The notes: generated by a model not told the origin, from the sequence alone. Positions 1 to 9,256 are shown, counted from the first letter of the stretch. The stretch: DNA of 64,000 nucleotides from Desmonostoc muscorum FACHB-395 (GCF_014698035.1 NZ_JACJSF010000034.1:16228-80227); one strand, 5' to 3'. Numbers and translations are program-made.

Positions 1-594
1 TATGTAATCTGGCGTTTTGTACAGGCAATTAAAGACCCAGAAAAGAAAGGTAATGATGCCAAAGGTTTGGCAGTGCGAATTGGTTACGCAGTTAATGGCT
101 TGATTTATGCAAGTTTAGCCTTAAGTGCTGTGAAAATCGTTATGGGTACAGGCAGCGCTAAAAACAGTAGTGATTCTACTGAAGATTCGACAGCACGTTT
201 GCTTTCTCAACCCTTTGGTGAATGGTTAGTTGGAACTGTAGGGGTGTTTGTAATTGCTCTAGGTTTCTATCAGTTTTATCAAGCTTTTAGTGGCAAATTT
301 CGTAAAGAACTCAATTTAACTCAATTAAGCAACACACAAGCCCAATGGGTAATGAGGATTTCCAGATTTGGTTTGGCGGCACGGGGTATAGTATTTTGTA
401 TTATCGGTTGGTTTTTAATTGAAGCTGCAAGGCAATCTAACGCCGCTACCGCAGAAGGTTTGGATGAAGTATTACAGACGCTAGCGCAACAGCCTAACGG
501 AGCATGGCTTTTGGGTATTGTGGCGTTAGGTTTGGTTGCTTATGGAATTTACACAATAGTACAGGCGCGGTATCGTCGGCTAGTCAATGTTTAG
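1..594 (+). CDS. DUF1206 family membrane protein (5' end outside window)
   Basis: The reading frame is open from the first base, so the gene starts before the window; about 197 residues are visible. It is rich in hydrophobic segments: GYAVNGLIYASLALSAV, GEWLVGTVGVFVIALGFYQF, ISRFGLAARGIVFCIIGWFL and GAWLLGIVALGLVAYGIY. The repeated pattern of an R-x-GY/G-x-A-x-GxI/VY start to each hairpin is typical of DUF1206, a family of tandem two-helix membrane units of unknown function. It sits in the cytoplasmic membrane. It is alone on this strand; the next gene starts 188 bp downstream behind a quasi-inverted repeat. Family assignment is fairly sure; no function can be given. Confidence 0.75.
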   Translation, partial: YVIWRFVQAIKDPEKKGNDAKGLAVRIGYAVNGLIYASLALSAVKIVMGTGSAKNSSDSTEDSTARLLSQPFGEWLVGTVGVFVIALGFYQFYQAFSGKFRKELNLTQLSNTQAQWVMRISRFGLAARGIVFCIIGWFLIEAARQSNAATAEGLDEVLQTLAQQPNGAWLLGIVALGLVAYGIYTIVQARYRRLVNV

Positions 595-629
595 ATGGTG
601 CGGTGCTGAGAATTTCAATTTATCAAACA

Positions 630-769
630 GAATTCAGGAGTCAGGAGTCAGAATTCAGTTGGGTATTCTGTACGATTGGTGGACGAATAATCGGGTTTAA
701 AACCCCCACAAAATAAGAAAATTTGGCCTACTAATTGCTTCTGACTCCTGAATTCTGACCCCTGAATTC
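630..769. repeat. Quasi-inverted repeat (GAGTCAG/CTGACTC type) in intergenic spacer
   Basis: Bases 630-658 carry GAATTC, two GGAGTCA units and GAATTC again; bases 741-769 carry the complementary arrangement with the GACTCCT and GAATTC blocks in shifted order. The arms can pair over most of their length and enclose about 80 bp. It resembles the small dispersed repeats common between Nostoc genes. No function is assigned. Confidence 0.5.
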
Positions 770-781
770 TTCTTCAAAGAA

Positions 782-1927
782 ATGGCAATAATAGAAACCC
801 GTGGTATCTGGCTGACTACTACTGATAGTAAAGTTCTCAGGTCAAAGGAACGTATTGCTGAGGCGATGAATTTTCTGGCTGAGACAGGATTTAATGTGGT
901 GTTTCCCGTTGTTTGGAACAAGGCAGTAACTCTGTATCCTAGTCAAACAATGCGGGAGACATTTGGAGTCGAAATTGACCCTATGTCTGTAGGCCGTGAC
1001 CCTTTAGAAGAGGTGGTGGTTGAGGCGCGACGAGTTGGGTTAAAAGTAATTCCTTGGTTTGAATACGGTTTTGCTAGTTCTTACAATTTGAATGGCGGTG
1101 TACTTTTACAGAAAAAACCGGAATGGGCTGCGCGTGATTATAACGGTAATTTACTGAAGAAAAACGGCTTTGAGTGGTTGAATGCACTCGACTCACAGGT
1201 AGAGGAATTCTTCTTGAACTTGGTGCTGGAAGTTGCGAATAATTACGATGTGGATGGTATTCAAGGTGATGATCGCTTCCCAGCATTCCCCTGTGAAGGT
1301 GGCTATGATGAGGGAACTGTCAGCCGCTATCGCCAAGAATTCGATCGCAATCCGCCGCAGAATCTCAAGGATAGGCAATGGTTACAGTGGCGTGCAGATA
1401 TTCTTACTAACTTTTTGGCGCGTCTCTACAGGGAGGTGAAAGCAGTTAATCCTAATTTGCTAGTAGCGATCGCACCTAATATCCATGATTGGGCATTCCA
1501 GGAATATCTGCAAGACTCACCCACATGGCTGAAGCGGGGAATTGTTGATATGATTCAGCCGCAGATTTATCGCCGTGACTTTAGGAGTTACGCTGCGATC
1601 GCTGATAAACTAGTAAACCAGCAGTTCACAGATGCGACGTTGCCGAAGTTAGCACCGGGAATACTGATGAAACTTGGTAGTTATTGTATTAGTCCAGAAT
1701 ATCTGGTGCAGGCAATTGAATACAATCGCCAACTTGGGATTCAAGGAGAGGTATTCTTTTTTTACGAAGGTTTGCGCGAAAATAACAATACCCTAGCTAA
1801 AGTTTTGCGAAATGGCCCCTATGCTAAGTCTGCATCATTTCCTACTCTGTCAGATTTGAGTGCGGGTGGTGTGAGTAATAGGAAGTCATCTTCAATTTGG
1901 CAAAGGTTGTTAAAAAAGATTTTTTAA
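782..1927 (+). CDS. Glycoside-hydrolase-like (GHL10) family 10 protein
   Basis: A 381-residue protein opening with ETRGIWLTTTDSKVL, the start signature of the GHL10 (PF02638) TIM-barrel family. Further family blocks are visible: VVFPVVWNKAVTLYPS, LKVIPWFEYGF, WLNALDSQVEEFF, VDGIQGDDRFPAFP, ILTNFLARLYREVKAVNP and DMIQPQIYRRDF. Family members are predicted glycosidases acting on cell-surface or cell-wall glycans; the exact substrate is unknown. No signal peptide is evident at the chosen ATG, which is odd for an extracellular hydrolase, so it may act inside the cell or be exported in another way. The DUF2358 gene follows after 12 bp and probably shares its transcript. Confidence 0.8.
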   Translation: MAIIETRGIWLTTTDSKVLRSKERIAEAMNFLAETGFNVVFPVVWNKAVTLYPSQTMRETFGVEIDPMSVGRDPLEEVVVEARRVGLKVIPWFEYGFASSYNLNGGVLLQKKPEWAARDYNGNLLKKNGFEWLNALDSQVEEFFLNLVLEVANNYDVDGIQGDDRFPAFPCEGGYDEGTVSRYRQEFDRNPPQNLKDRQWLQWRADILTNFLARLYREVKAVNPNLLVAIAPNIHDWAFQEYLQDSPTWLKRGIVDMIQPQIYRRDFRSYAAIADKLVNQQFTDATLPKLAPGILMKLGSYCISPEYLVQAIEYNRQLGIQGEVFFFYEGLRENNNTLAKVLRNGPYAKSASFPTLSDLSAGGVSNRKSSSIWQRLLKKIF

Positions 1928-1939
1928 GGGAAAAGGCGC

Positions 1940-2371
1940 GTGGAATCTCAATTATCATTAGAACAAGTAATTAAAACTTTAAAAGAGGATTTACCAACAC
2001 TTTTTGAAAAAGATATTTCTTATGATATTTATACACAGGATATCTATTTTAAAGACCCGGTAAATACATTCAAATACAAATTTAACTATCGCATTATATT
2101 TTGGACATTGCGATTTCACGCTCGGCTATTTTTTACCCAAATTTACTTTGATGTACATGAAGTATCTCAGTCAGCCGAAGATACGATTTTAGCAAAGTGG
2201 ACGGTGCGGGGAGTGTTACGCGTTCCTTGGAAAGCTGGTTTGCTTTTTAATGGCTATTCAACGTATAAATTAAACCAAGATAATTTGATCTACGAACATA
2301 TTGACACTTGGGATAGAAAGCCAGGGGAGATTCTACGGCAGTTTTGGCAAAGGGGAGAAACAACTAATTAG
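1940..2371 (+). CDS. DUF2358 domain protein
   Basis: A 143-residue protein starting at GTG with AAGGGAAAAGG just upstream. The blocks DISYDIYTQDIYFKDPVN, FHARLFFTQIYFDVHEV, TILAKWTVRGVLRVPWKA and HIDTWDRKPGEILRQF match the DUF2358 family of cyanobacteria and plastids, which looks like a SnoaL/NTF2-type alpha+beta fold. Function is unknown. It lies 12 bp after the GHL10 gene, so co-transcription is likely. The next gene converges on it from the other strand. Confidence 0.8.
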   Translation: MESQLSLEQVIKTLKEDLPTLFEKDISYDIYTQDIYFKDPVNTFKYKFNYRIIFWTLRFHARLFFTQIYFDVHEVSQSAEDTILAKWTVRGVLRVPWKAGLLFNGYSTYKLNQDNLIYEHIDTWDRKPGEILRQFWQRGETTN

Positions 2372-2462
2372 ATACATGGTGAATTATAATGATAAAAGAA
2401 AGTTAACATAATAAAACACAATAACTATTTCTTTATACTAAGTGCAGTTTCATCTACTCAAG

Positions 2463-3479
2463 CTATGATATTGCTTCTACTGTAAGTTCTTCTTCAAGAA
2501 TAGTGAATTTTTGTAATTTACCTTTAATTTTACTAGCACTTTTAGTATTGAATTGATATATATTAACAGTAATAATAAAATATGTTTTTCCATTAAAAAA
2601 GATTCTGACTGGAAAATTAGAGTTTCCAGAATTTGTAACTATATCTATTTCAGCACTATCAAAATTGAATAAGAATAAATAGCCTATAGATTTATTGTAA
2701 TCATTTGCATATTTAACTATTTGTTTGAAGCCATCTATTATTCTATTCTTACCATAATTATTATTATTTCTATCAAAAATTTTGACTTCTAGTACTAATG
2801 GATCTTTGGTATTTAAAAGACTTACTATATCTGCTTCACCCGATGGCGATGGAGGTTGTGATAATGGATAATCAATACCTTGGTCAAATAGAAACTTTCT
2901 TAAATCTTTATCTAAAACTTTTTCTTGTTTACCTTGTTTATCTGGATTACCTTGATTATCCTCATAAAGTTTGCGAAGTTCCTCTTTAAAAAACCATTCA
3001 CATCGTTGCTTGTATTTTTCTAACAAATATAAAACTGTACTACTCTCATCAAGTTTATCTTGGATGTAATATACTAATGGATCAATATATTGAGATACAA
3101 ACAATCTTGGTCTTTCTGATGGCTGCGTAGTGCCATCAATCACAGAGGAATTTAAATATAAAGGTGTATCATCTTCTTGTAAGATTTTTAATAAATTATA
3201 GTGATATATCACACGCTCAGTTTCATCTAGAAACTTTTTATTTTCAAATATAGAAAAAAGCATCCCACCTCTTAATGCATCTCTACATTTTTCTCTAGGA
3301 TTAATTCCAAAACTATTAGTTACTATTTGTAACTCTAATAATATAGAGTTGAGAAGGGATGTATTTTCTAATTTTCCTAAAAAATAATCTAGTTGTCTAT
3401 GTAGTTGATTATAATGTGCATTAGCAACTCTGTTTCTCCATTCTTCAATATTATTATATAGAGATTTATTAATATACAT
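2463..3479 (-). CDS. AT-rich hypothetical protein with PD-(D/E)XK nuclease-like core
   Basis: A 338-residue protein I do not recognise as a named family. The C-terminal third has a clear PD-(D/E)XK signature: GEADIVSLL (Asp), then LVLEVKIF (Glu-x-Lys) and a following helix GFKQIVKYANDYNKSIGYLF, the layout of restriction-endonuclease-like folds. The N-terminal two thirds are helical and asparagine/lysine rich. Base composition is visibly more AT-rich than in flanking genes and the gene lacks HIP1 octamers, suggesting recent acquisition. It is a single gene between convergent DUF2358 and uvrA, with a long inverted repeat upstream. A defence or DNA-processing role is inference only; Card1/Can2-like or other PDDEXK effectors are alternatives. 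Confidence 0.6.
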   Translation of the reverse strand: MYINKSLYNNIEEWRNRVANAHYNQLHRQLDYFLGKLENTSLLNSILLELQIVTNSFGINPREKCRDALRGGMLFSIFENKKFLDETERVIYHYNLLKILQEDDTPLYLNSSVIDGTTQPSERPRLFVSQYIDPLVYYIQDKLDESSTVLYLLEKYKQRCEWFFKEELRKLYEDNQGNPDKQGKQEKVLDKDLRKFLFDQGIDYPLSQPPSPSGEADIVSLLNTKDPLVLEVKIFDRNNNNYGKNRIIDGFKQIVKYANDYNKSIGYLFLFNFDSAEIDIVTNSGNSNFPVRIFFNGKTYFIITVNIYQFNTKSASKIKGKLQKFTILEEELTVEAIS

Positions 3480-3516
3480 TTTGAGATTTCTAGAAAAGAA
3501 TTAGATTCAATTATAA

Positions 3517-3590
3517 GGTGCATTAAAGTGAAGCCAAAGACACCATTTTCAAATTACTGTATCAGGTGTGTTAGGTTTCACTAAAGCACC
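3517..3590. repeat. Long imperfect inverted repeat between the uvrA 3' end and the nuclease-like gene
   Basis: The left arm at 3517-3535 (GGTGCATTAAAGTGAAGCC) pairs with the right arm near 3574-3590 (GGTTTCACTAAAGCACC), enclosing a second pair, GACACC/GGTGTG. It lies just after the uvrA stop on the minus strand and just before the upstream gene's start, so it may serve as a uvrA terminator or be a small mobile repeat. There is no clean T-run. Confidence 0.5.
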
Positions 3591-3593
3591 GTA

Positions 3594-6482
3594 CTATTTT
3601 TTTACCGCAGGATACTGTTTCAACACCTGCTTTAAATATTGCCCAGTATAAGACCTGGGATTTTTTGCAACTTCCTCCGGTGTACCCACAGCAATCAATT
3701 CTCCTCCTTTGTCGCCACCTTCTGGCCCCAAATCTATTACCCAGTCAGAACAACGAATTACATCTAAGTTGTGTTCAATTACTAAAATTGAATTACCTTT
3801 ATCTACCAATCTTTGCAACACATCTAATAATTTGTGAACATCGTAAAAAGATAACCCTGTTGTCGGTTCATCGATTAAATAAAGTGTCTTTCCTGTGGCG
3901 CGTCGAGATAGTTCTGTTGCTAATTTTACCCGTTGCGCTTCACCACCAGATAAGGTAGTCGCAGGTTGTCCTAATTGGACATAACCCAAGCCGACATCAA
4001 ATAAAGTTTGCAAACGCGCGATCGCTTTGGGTATATTCTGGAAAAAGTCTAAACTTTCCTCAACTGTCATTCTCAGTACATCAGAAATTGACTTATCTTT
4101 GTACTTCACTTGCAAAGTTTCGCGGTTGTATCTTGCACCTTTACAAATTTCGCATTGCACGTAAACATCAGGGAGAAAGTTCATTTCAATAACATTTACA
4201 CCCTGTCCGCTACAAGCTTCGCAACGTCCACCTTTAACGTTGAAGGAAAATTGTCCAGGTTTGTAACCCCTAGCTTTGGCTTCTACTGTTTGGGAAAATA
4301 CATCTCGAATGGCATCGAAAATTCCTGTGTAAGTTGCAGGGTTAGAACGTGGTGTGCGTCCAATGGGAGATTGATCGATAACGATCGCTTTATCAATCGC
4401 GTTTAATCCCTGAATTTTATCCAAATGTCGGGGTAAGGGAACTTTCTTAGTTAAATGGTGTTGCAGAGATGGGTACAGTAATTCGTTAATCAGGGTAGAT
4501 TTGCCAGAACCAGACACACCAGTGATGGAGACGAGTTTACCTAATGGAATGTCTACATCTATATTCTGTAAATTGTTGCGATGGGCATTTTTAATTCCCA
4601 AACTGCGCCCATTTCCTTCTCGGCGTTCTGCTGGTGTGGTAATTACTCGCCTTCCTGATAAATATGCACCCGTCAAGGAATCTTCTGCTGCTAATAATGC
4701 CTCAAAATCACCTTGGGCGATAATATTTCCGCCGTGAATTCCTGCACCGGGGCCGATATCAACAATGTGGTTAGCTGCGCGAATTGTTTCTTCATCGTGT
4801 TCAACGACAATCAATGTATTACCTAAATCGCGCAATTTAGTTAAGGTTTTGAGCAACCTGCCATTATCTCGTTGATGCAAACCAATACTCGGTTCATCTA
4901 AAACGTAGAGAACTCCTGTTAATCCAGAACCAATTTGCGTTGCTAGACGAATCCGTTGGGCTTCGCCACCGGAAAGGGTCATGGCGGGACGGTCAAGGGT
5001 GAGATAATCTAAACCTACATCCAACAAGAATTGCAATCTGGCTTTGATTTCTCTCAGGACTAAATCAGCAATTTGTAACTGGCGATCGCTCAACTTAAAT
5101 TGCTCAATTCTCTCCCGACAATCCCGAATTGATACGGTAGTCAATTCTAAAATTCCATATTGTCCCAACTTCACCGCCAAGGCTTCCGGTTTTAACCGTT
5201 TACCCTTACAAACTTCACACGGCTGATCGATTAAATACTGCTCTAATTTTTGTTTAATTAATTCCGAACCACCTTCATATTGGCGTTGCAAAATTGGAAT
5301 AGCACCTTTAAAACTCTGCTTCCTTTGAGCTTCTGCGGCTCGTTCATCTTTCTCGCCAAACAAAATAATTTGCTGCTGCTCTTCTGTCAGCTTGCTCCAA
5401 TTTGTCTGTAACTCAAATCCATAAATCTGCCCCACGCTATAAAGTAATTCCAAGTAATAAGAATTATCTTTTTCTGACCAAGGCGCGATCGCAGCATAAA
5501 CTGGCGCTTCCCAGTCGGGTACAATCAAGTCTGGCGCAAATCTTCTTAAAGTCCCGATGCCATGACAGTGTGGACAAGCACCATAAGGCGAGTTAAAGGA
5601 GAACAATCGCGGTGATAGTTCCTCCATTACCGCGCCATGTTCTGGACAGGCAAAATTTTCCGAAAATACTAACTCTTCTTCTTTTTCTTGTCCGTCGTCA
5701 CCAAGTAGACTCACCAGAATGGCTGCAATCCCACCCGATTGCTTGAGACATGTAGACAGGGAATCAACCAAACGCTCTTGGATATCAGCCTTTTTCACCA
5801 AGCGGTCAATTACCACTTCGATGGTGTGGGTAAAATTTTTATCCAATTCAATAGAATCTGACAGTTCGCGGATCTCGCCATTGATCCGCACGCGGACAAA
5901 ACCTTGAGAAGCCAGACTTGACAAAAGCTTACGATGTGTGCCTTTTTTCCCCCTGACAACGGGTGCAAGAATTTGGAAGCGGGTGCGATCTGGTAATTCC
6001 ATGATGCGATCGCACATCTCATCGATTGTCTGGGGTGCAATACAGCGATCGCATATCGGACAATGGGGTTCACCAGCCCGACCAAATAACAGCCGCAAAT
6101 AGTCGTAAATCTCTGTAACTGTACCCACAGTGGAACGGGGGTTATGAGACGTTGACTTTTGGTCAATAGAAATTGCTGGACTTAAGCCTTCAATGGCTTC
6201 TACATCCGGCTTATCCAGTTGTCCTAAAAATTGCCGTGCGTAGGCGCTGAGGGATTCGACATAGCGACGTTGCCCTTCAGCGAAAATGGTATCAAAGGCT
6301 AGGGAAGACTTACCAGAACCAGAAACGCCAGTGAATACGATTAAGCGATCGCGTGGCAATTCCAAGTCAATATTTTTCAGATTATGCTGCCTAGCACCCC
6401 GAATCCGAATGGTATTCTGGCTGTTGTGGCTGGGGTACGGAAGATGTCCATTCAAGGATGCTGCTAGCTGTTTGTCTGACAT
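3594..6482 (-). CDS. uvrA: Excinuclease ABC subunit A
   Basis: A full-length 962-residue UvrA, the damage-recognition ATPase of nucleotide excision repair, which loads UvrB onto DNA. Two ABC modules are visible. The first has Walker A GVSGSGKS at residues 52-59, a zinc-binding CPIC near residue 141 and signature LSGGEAQRIRLA. The second has Walker A GVSGSGKST, zinc cysteines CEACSGQG and CEICKGARY, signature LSGGEAQRVKLA and Walker B LYLIDEPTTGL. Start MSDKQLAASL is an ATG. A sequence matching the cyanobacterial LexA box lies about 70 bp upstream, suggesting SOS control. Flanking genes are unrelated. Confidence 0.98.
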   Translation of the reverse strand: MSDKQLAASLNGHLPYPSHNSQNTIRIRGARQHNLKNIDLELPRDRLIVFTGVSGSGKSSLAFDTIFAEGQRRYVESLSAYARQFLGQLDKPDVEAIEGLSPAISIDQKSTSHNPRSTVGTVTEIYDYLRLLFGRAGEPHCPICDRCIAPQTIDEMCDRIMELPDRTRFQILAPVVRGKKGTHRKLLSSLASQGFVRVRINGEIRELSDSIELDKNFTHTIEVVIDRLVKKADIQERLVDSLSTCLKQSGGIAAILVSLLGDDGQEKEEELVFSENFACPEHGAVMEELSPRLFSFNSPYGACPHCHGIGTLRRFAPDLIVPDWEAPVYAAIAPWSEKDNSYYLELLYSVGQIYGFELQTNWSKLTEEQQQIILFGEKDERAAEAQRKQSFKGAIPILQRQYEGGSELIKQKLEQYLIDQPCEVCKGKRLKPEALAVKLGQYGILELTTVSIRDCRERIEQFKLSDRQLQIADLVLREIKARLQFLLDVGLDYLTLDRPAMTLSGGEAQRIRLATQIGSGLTGVLYVLDEPSIGLHQRDNGRLLKTLTKLRDLGNTLIVVEHDEETIRAANHIVDIGPGAGIHGGNIIAQGDFEALLAAEDSLTGAYLSGRRVITTPAERREGNGRSLGIKNAHRNNLQNIDVDIPLGKLVSITGVSGSGKSTLINELLYPSLQHHLTKKVPLPRHLDKIQGLNAIDKAIVIDQSPIGRTPRSNPATYTGIFDAIRDVFSQTVEAKARGYKPGQFSFNVKGGRCEACSGQGVNVIEMNFLPDVYVQCEICKGARYNRETLQVKYKDKSISDVLRMTVEESLDFFQNIPKAIARLQTLFDVGLGYVQLGQPATTLSGGEAQRVKLATELSRRATGKTLYLIDEPTTGLSFYDVHKLLDVLQRLVDKGNSILVIEHNLDVIRCSDWVIDLGPEGGDKGGELIAVGTPEEVAKNPRSYTGQYLKQVLKQYPAVKK

Positions 6483-6551
6483 ATTGGGCGGCGAAGAAGG
6501 AGTTTCTTATGAAACAGTCCTTAATAATACTATCTTTAATTAGTTTATAGT

Positions 6552-6565
6552 AGAACAATCGTACT
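6552..6565 (-). promoter_or_regulatory. Putative LexA (SOS) box upstream of uvrA
   Basis: Read on the minus strand, the site is AGTACGATTGTTCT. It fits every position of the published Anabaena LexA consensus RGTACNNNDGTWCB. It sits 70 bp before the uvrA ATG, a normal operator distance. Binding itself is inferred. Confidence 0.65.
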
Positions 6566-6658
6566 GTTTTAGTTAGTTATCCTTCCAGATTCATAGCGCA
6601 GACATCCTTAAGAGTCAGCTAATTTGGAAGCATCCCGATTAAATATCCTTCTTAGGGC

Positions 6659-6820
6659 ATGGTATCGCAAATCCAACCGCCGACCCAGCCAGAGGTCATC
6701 TACCTAGATAGTGACGGACAATTAGTTGCTAATAATACCATACAGATTCGCTGGATTGTAGAAATTAAGCCAAATATAGAGCGGCTATTTGCTGACTTAA
6801 CTGGGAACTTCAAGCTTTGA
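6659..6820 (+). pseudogene. Truncated N-terminal fragment of a Uma2-like (DUF820) gene
   Basis: An ATG-started 53-codon frame encodes PPTQPEVIYLDSDGQLVAN followed by TIQIRWIVEIKPNIERLFAD. That is how many cyanobacterial Uma2-family (PD-(D/E)XK) proteins begin (DSDG-PMADNT-RWIV-I). Full family members run to roughly 200 residues or more; here the frame stops where the 42-bp minisatellite begins, and no later Uma2 block (catalytic Asp and Glu-x-Lys) is seen downstream. The family call is from memory of the N-terminal pattern. Confidence 0.45.
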
Positions 6821-7050
6821 ACTCGGAACTTCGACCTTTTTACTCGGCTCTTGGTGTTTGGAACTCGGAACTTCGACCTTTTTGCTCGGTCATTCGTGTT
6901 CGGAACTCGGAAGTTCGACCTTTTTGCTCGGTCATTCGTGTTCGGAACTCGGAAGTTCGACCTTTTTGCTCGGTCATTCGTGTTCGGAACTCGGAATTTC
7001 AACCTTTTTGCTCGATCATTCGTGTTCGGAACTCGAAACACCGAGTTCAG
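6818..7050. repeat. 42-bp minisatellite, six copies
   Basis: Units start near 6818, 6860, 6902, 6944, 6986 and 7028, exactly 42 bp apart. The unit contains GGAACTCGGAAGTTCGACC followed by TTTTTGCTCGGTCATTCGTG, with a few substitutions per copy; the first and last copies are the most divergent. Because 42 is a multiple of three and the unit lacks stops, several frames on both strands stay open as 14-residue repeats, but none has a convincing start or ribosome site. I treat it as non-coding. Confidence 0.85.
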
Positions 7051-7318
7051 AACTGCGATATCTTCTCTGCGAGACGTTACGCGAACGATGGGCTTCGCCT
7101 ACGCATTTCTTTTTTAGCGAGCGATCGCTCCACCTCTATATTTAAACTTTGCGAGGTGGTTGAAGTACAATGACTTAGAAGCTTACTGTGTAATCTCTTC
7201 AGCTTTATTCGTCAGGACTTACGCATTGAAAACCTGAAACCTCGTTCCCCTTTGGCGCAATCAAGTAAAAATTAAAAATTATAAAATACAAATTTGGTAG
7301 GGTATGTTAGCACGGAGA

Positions 7319-7945
7319 CTACGAATTACGGACTAAATAAGCTAGACGTTTTAACACTTTTACCACAGTATCTAGGTCATCTCCACGATTGAGCGACAGT
7401 GTATAAGATAATGCATATCTTGGTGTATCCTGTTTCGTCAACTTAATAAATTGAAATTCTCGACCATTGGTTACAAAACCAAACGTAGGTTTATCATTAC
7501 CAGGATTAGCCAACATATAAGCTAATGCTTGAGAAATTGCTACCTCTAAAGAATATTCTGCTCGTTTTGCCTCAACAACGAGAACCCAAAATGGAGGATG
7601 AAACACCAAGATATCAATACGTCCTCTAATAATTGTGCCTTCATCTTCAGAAGAAATTCTGACCTCTTCTTCTGACGCAATGTAAAAAGGCGGTTGATAA
7701 AAACCTGCTAGACGCAATAGTGGAGATAGCACCACCATTTTGACTACAGGTTCTAAAATTTGGTAGCGTGATAAATGCAAATATTCTGCCTTGACTTCGT
7801 TGAGAGATTGCTTTTCTAAATCACTCAACTCAGGTAAATCTTGCTGCCACTCTGAAAAAAACTGTTCGTTGTCTGCACGTTGTAGCCCAAATTGATCGAT
7901 GAGTTGGGCTAAGGTTATATCTCTTCCTTGAATAAATTGAACCAT
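7319..7945 (-). CDS. Solitary type I restriction HsdR-N-like nuclease domain protein
   Basis: A 208-residue protein whose core GRIDILVFHPPFW, then LVVEAKRAEYSLEVAISQAL, shows the PD-(D/E)XK layout (Asp, then Glu-x-Lys) of the HSDR_N domain. PTFGFVTNGREFQFIKL is the usual end of that domain. No helicase or methyltransferase partner is next to it, so it is one of the solitary proteins of this type common in cyanobacteria, not a working type I system. It is monocistronic. A small dispersed repeat begins right at its stop codon. Role unknown. Confidence 0.7.
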   Translation of the reverse strand: MVQFIQGRDITLAQLIDQFGLQRADNEQFFSEWQQDLPELSDLEKQSLNEVKAEYLHLSRYQILEPVVKMVVLSPLLRLAGFYQPPFYIASEEEVRISSEDEGTIIRGRIDILVFHPPFWVLVVEAKRAEYSLEVAISQALAYMLANPGNDKPTFGFVTNGREFQFIKLTKQDTPRYALSYTLSLNRGDDLDTVVKVLKRLAYLVRNS

Positions 7946-8086
7946 TGTTGATCCTTTTAGTTATAGCAATTCAAAAAATGTTTGCGATAGATTACCCCAC
8001 CCTAACCCTCCCTTTAGAAAGGTACTCGTGTAGTCTATTCAATTGGAAACGACTGTAATCCTTAGCCAGATGCAACCTAATTAATC

Positions 8087-9145
8087 TTAATGTCCGGTTT
8101 TTTCTTGGCAACTTGCGTTTAAATCCCAGCTTTGACATTCTCTAGCTTCCAGCAATTGTCTAACCGCACTACCAGGCTGACAACTCATCAAAGTTGCCCC
8201 CATTGCAGCCAGTGTAATAACAGTGGCTAGTCCCAGCACTGTAGCTCGTTTTATAGGTTTGATTGTACTGATTAAATTATCTATTCCAGTGGCAGTACCA
8301 ATAACCTCAATTTGCTCAAGTGCTTTTAAAGCAATAGCCGCATTAGCATAGCGACGGTTTCGGTTACGTTCCACCATTGTCATTAACCACCACCGAAAAC
8401 GCGGACTGATTTGAGGAACTAATTGCTGGAAATTAAAGCGGTAGTTATCATCAATTAATTTTCCAATATCAACAGAACGGGTATTAGTGAGTAAGCAAAT
8501 TAGTGTTGCTCCCAAACTATATAAATCTGATGCCTCAGTCAAGGAATGACCAAACTGTTCTTCTGGTGGCATAAAACCTGGGGTTCCTGCTACAAAGCTG
8601 CTAAGAGCTATTTTTGCACCCTGTATCCTAGCTAATCCAAAATCAACTAAATAAGCATTTAGTTGCTCATCAACCAAAATATTTTCTGGTTTGATATCCC
8701 TATGAATAATTGGCGGAGCTTGTTTTTGTAGATAAACTAAAAGCTCTAAAATTGACAGAGCAATTTGCTTAATTTCTTCTGGATGAAAGCTATTTTTTAA
8801 GCCTAAAGATGGGGCATTTTTATGTTCCTGTACCAGATAAAAAGCCCCTGGTATTTCAAAAGAATCTATATAGCGAGGGATGCGAGAATGATTGAGTTGC
8901 TGCAAAATTTCAATTTCGCGCTGATATGCTTTCACACCTGACAAATCAGCATCGGCCCGAGCAAAACAAAACTCTTTAATCACTACCTGTTGCTTAGAGT
9001 TGAGGACATTAGCTAAATAAGTAATTCGTCCTCCTTCTCGGTTGCGTCCTAGTTCGCTGAGAACTTGATAGCCTTGTTGAGAAAAATCTGGATGGTGATT
9101 TGAGGGAATTACCTCTTTATGTCCATTACGCACATCAAGCTCCAT
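8087..9145 (-). CDS. Serine/threonine protein kinase with C-terminal membrane anchor
   Basis: A 352-residue Hanks-type kinase. Visible motifs are the catalytic lysine in VVIKEF (residue 57), the HRDIKPENIL catalytic loop (148-157), DFG at 168-170, and the APE-equivalent MPPEEQ after GTPGF. The kinase domain ends near residue 280. A hydrophobic stretch VLGLATVITLAAMGATL follows near 300-325 and probably anchors the enzyme, leaving a short Cys-containing tail outside. The glycine-rich loop is degenerate (LGRNREGGR). Targets are unknown; it stands alone on this strand. Confidence 0.9.
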   Translation of the reverse strand: MELDVRNGHKEVIPSNHHPDFSQQGYQVLSELGRNREGGRITYLANVLNSKQQVVIKEFCFARADADLSGVKAYQREIEILQQLNHSRIPRYIDSFEIPGAFYLVQEHKNAPSLGLKNSFHPEEIKQIALSILELLVYLQKQAPPIIHRDIKPENILVDEQLNAYLVDFGLARIQGAKIALSSFVAGTPGFMPPEEQFGHSLTEASDLYSLGATLICLLTNTRSVDIGKLIDDNYRFNFQQLVPQISPRFRWWLMTMVERNRNRRYANAAIALKALEQIEVIGTATGIDNLISTIKPIKRATVLGLATVITLAAMGATLMSCQPGSAVRQLLEARECQSWDLNASCQEKTGH

Positions 9146-9256
9146 TACACACCATACGAGTTTGATTCTGTCAATCCTTTTGGGAGAGGGAATAGGGAAT
9201 AGGCAACAGGCAACAGTGAAATTTGTGCTTGTAGATGCCGTTTGGTTGCCTGTTCA

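Noticed and set aside
6700..7173. Repeated-peptide open frames over the 42-bp minisatellite on both strands
   Set aside because: They exist because the period is a multiple of three and the unit has no stops; no ribosome site or conserved flanks support translation.
7319..7945. Complete type I restriction-modification system
   Set aside because: Only an HsdR-N-like domain is present; no helicase, methyltransferase or specificity gene is nearby.
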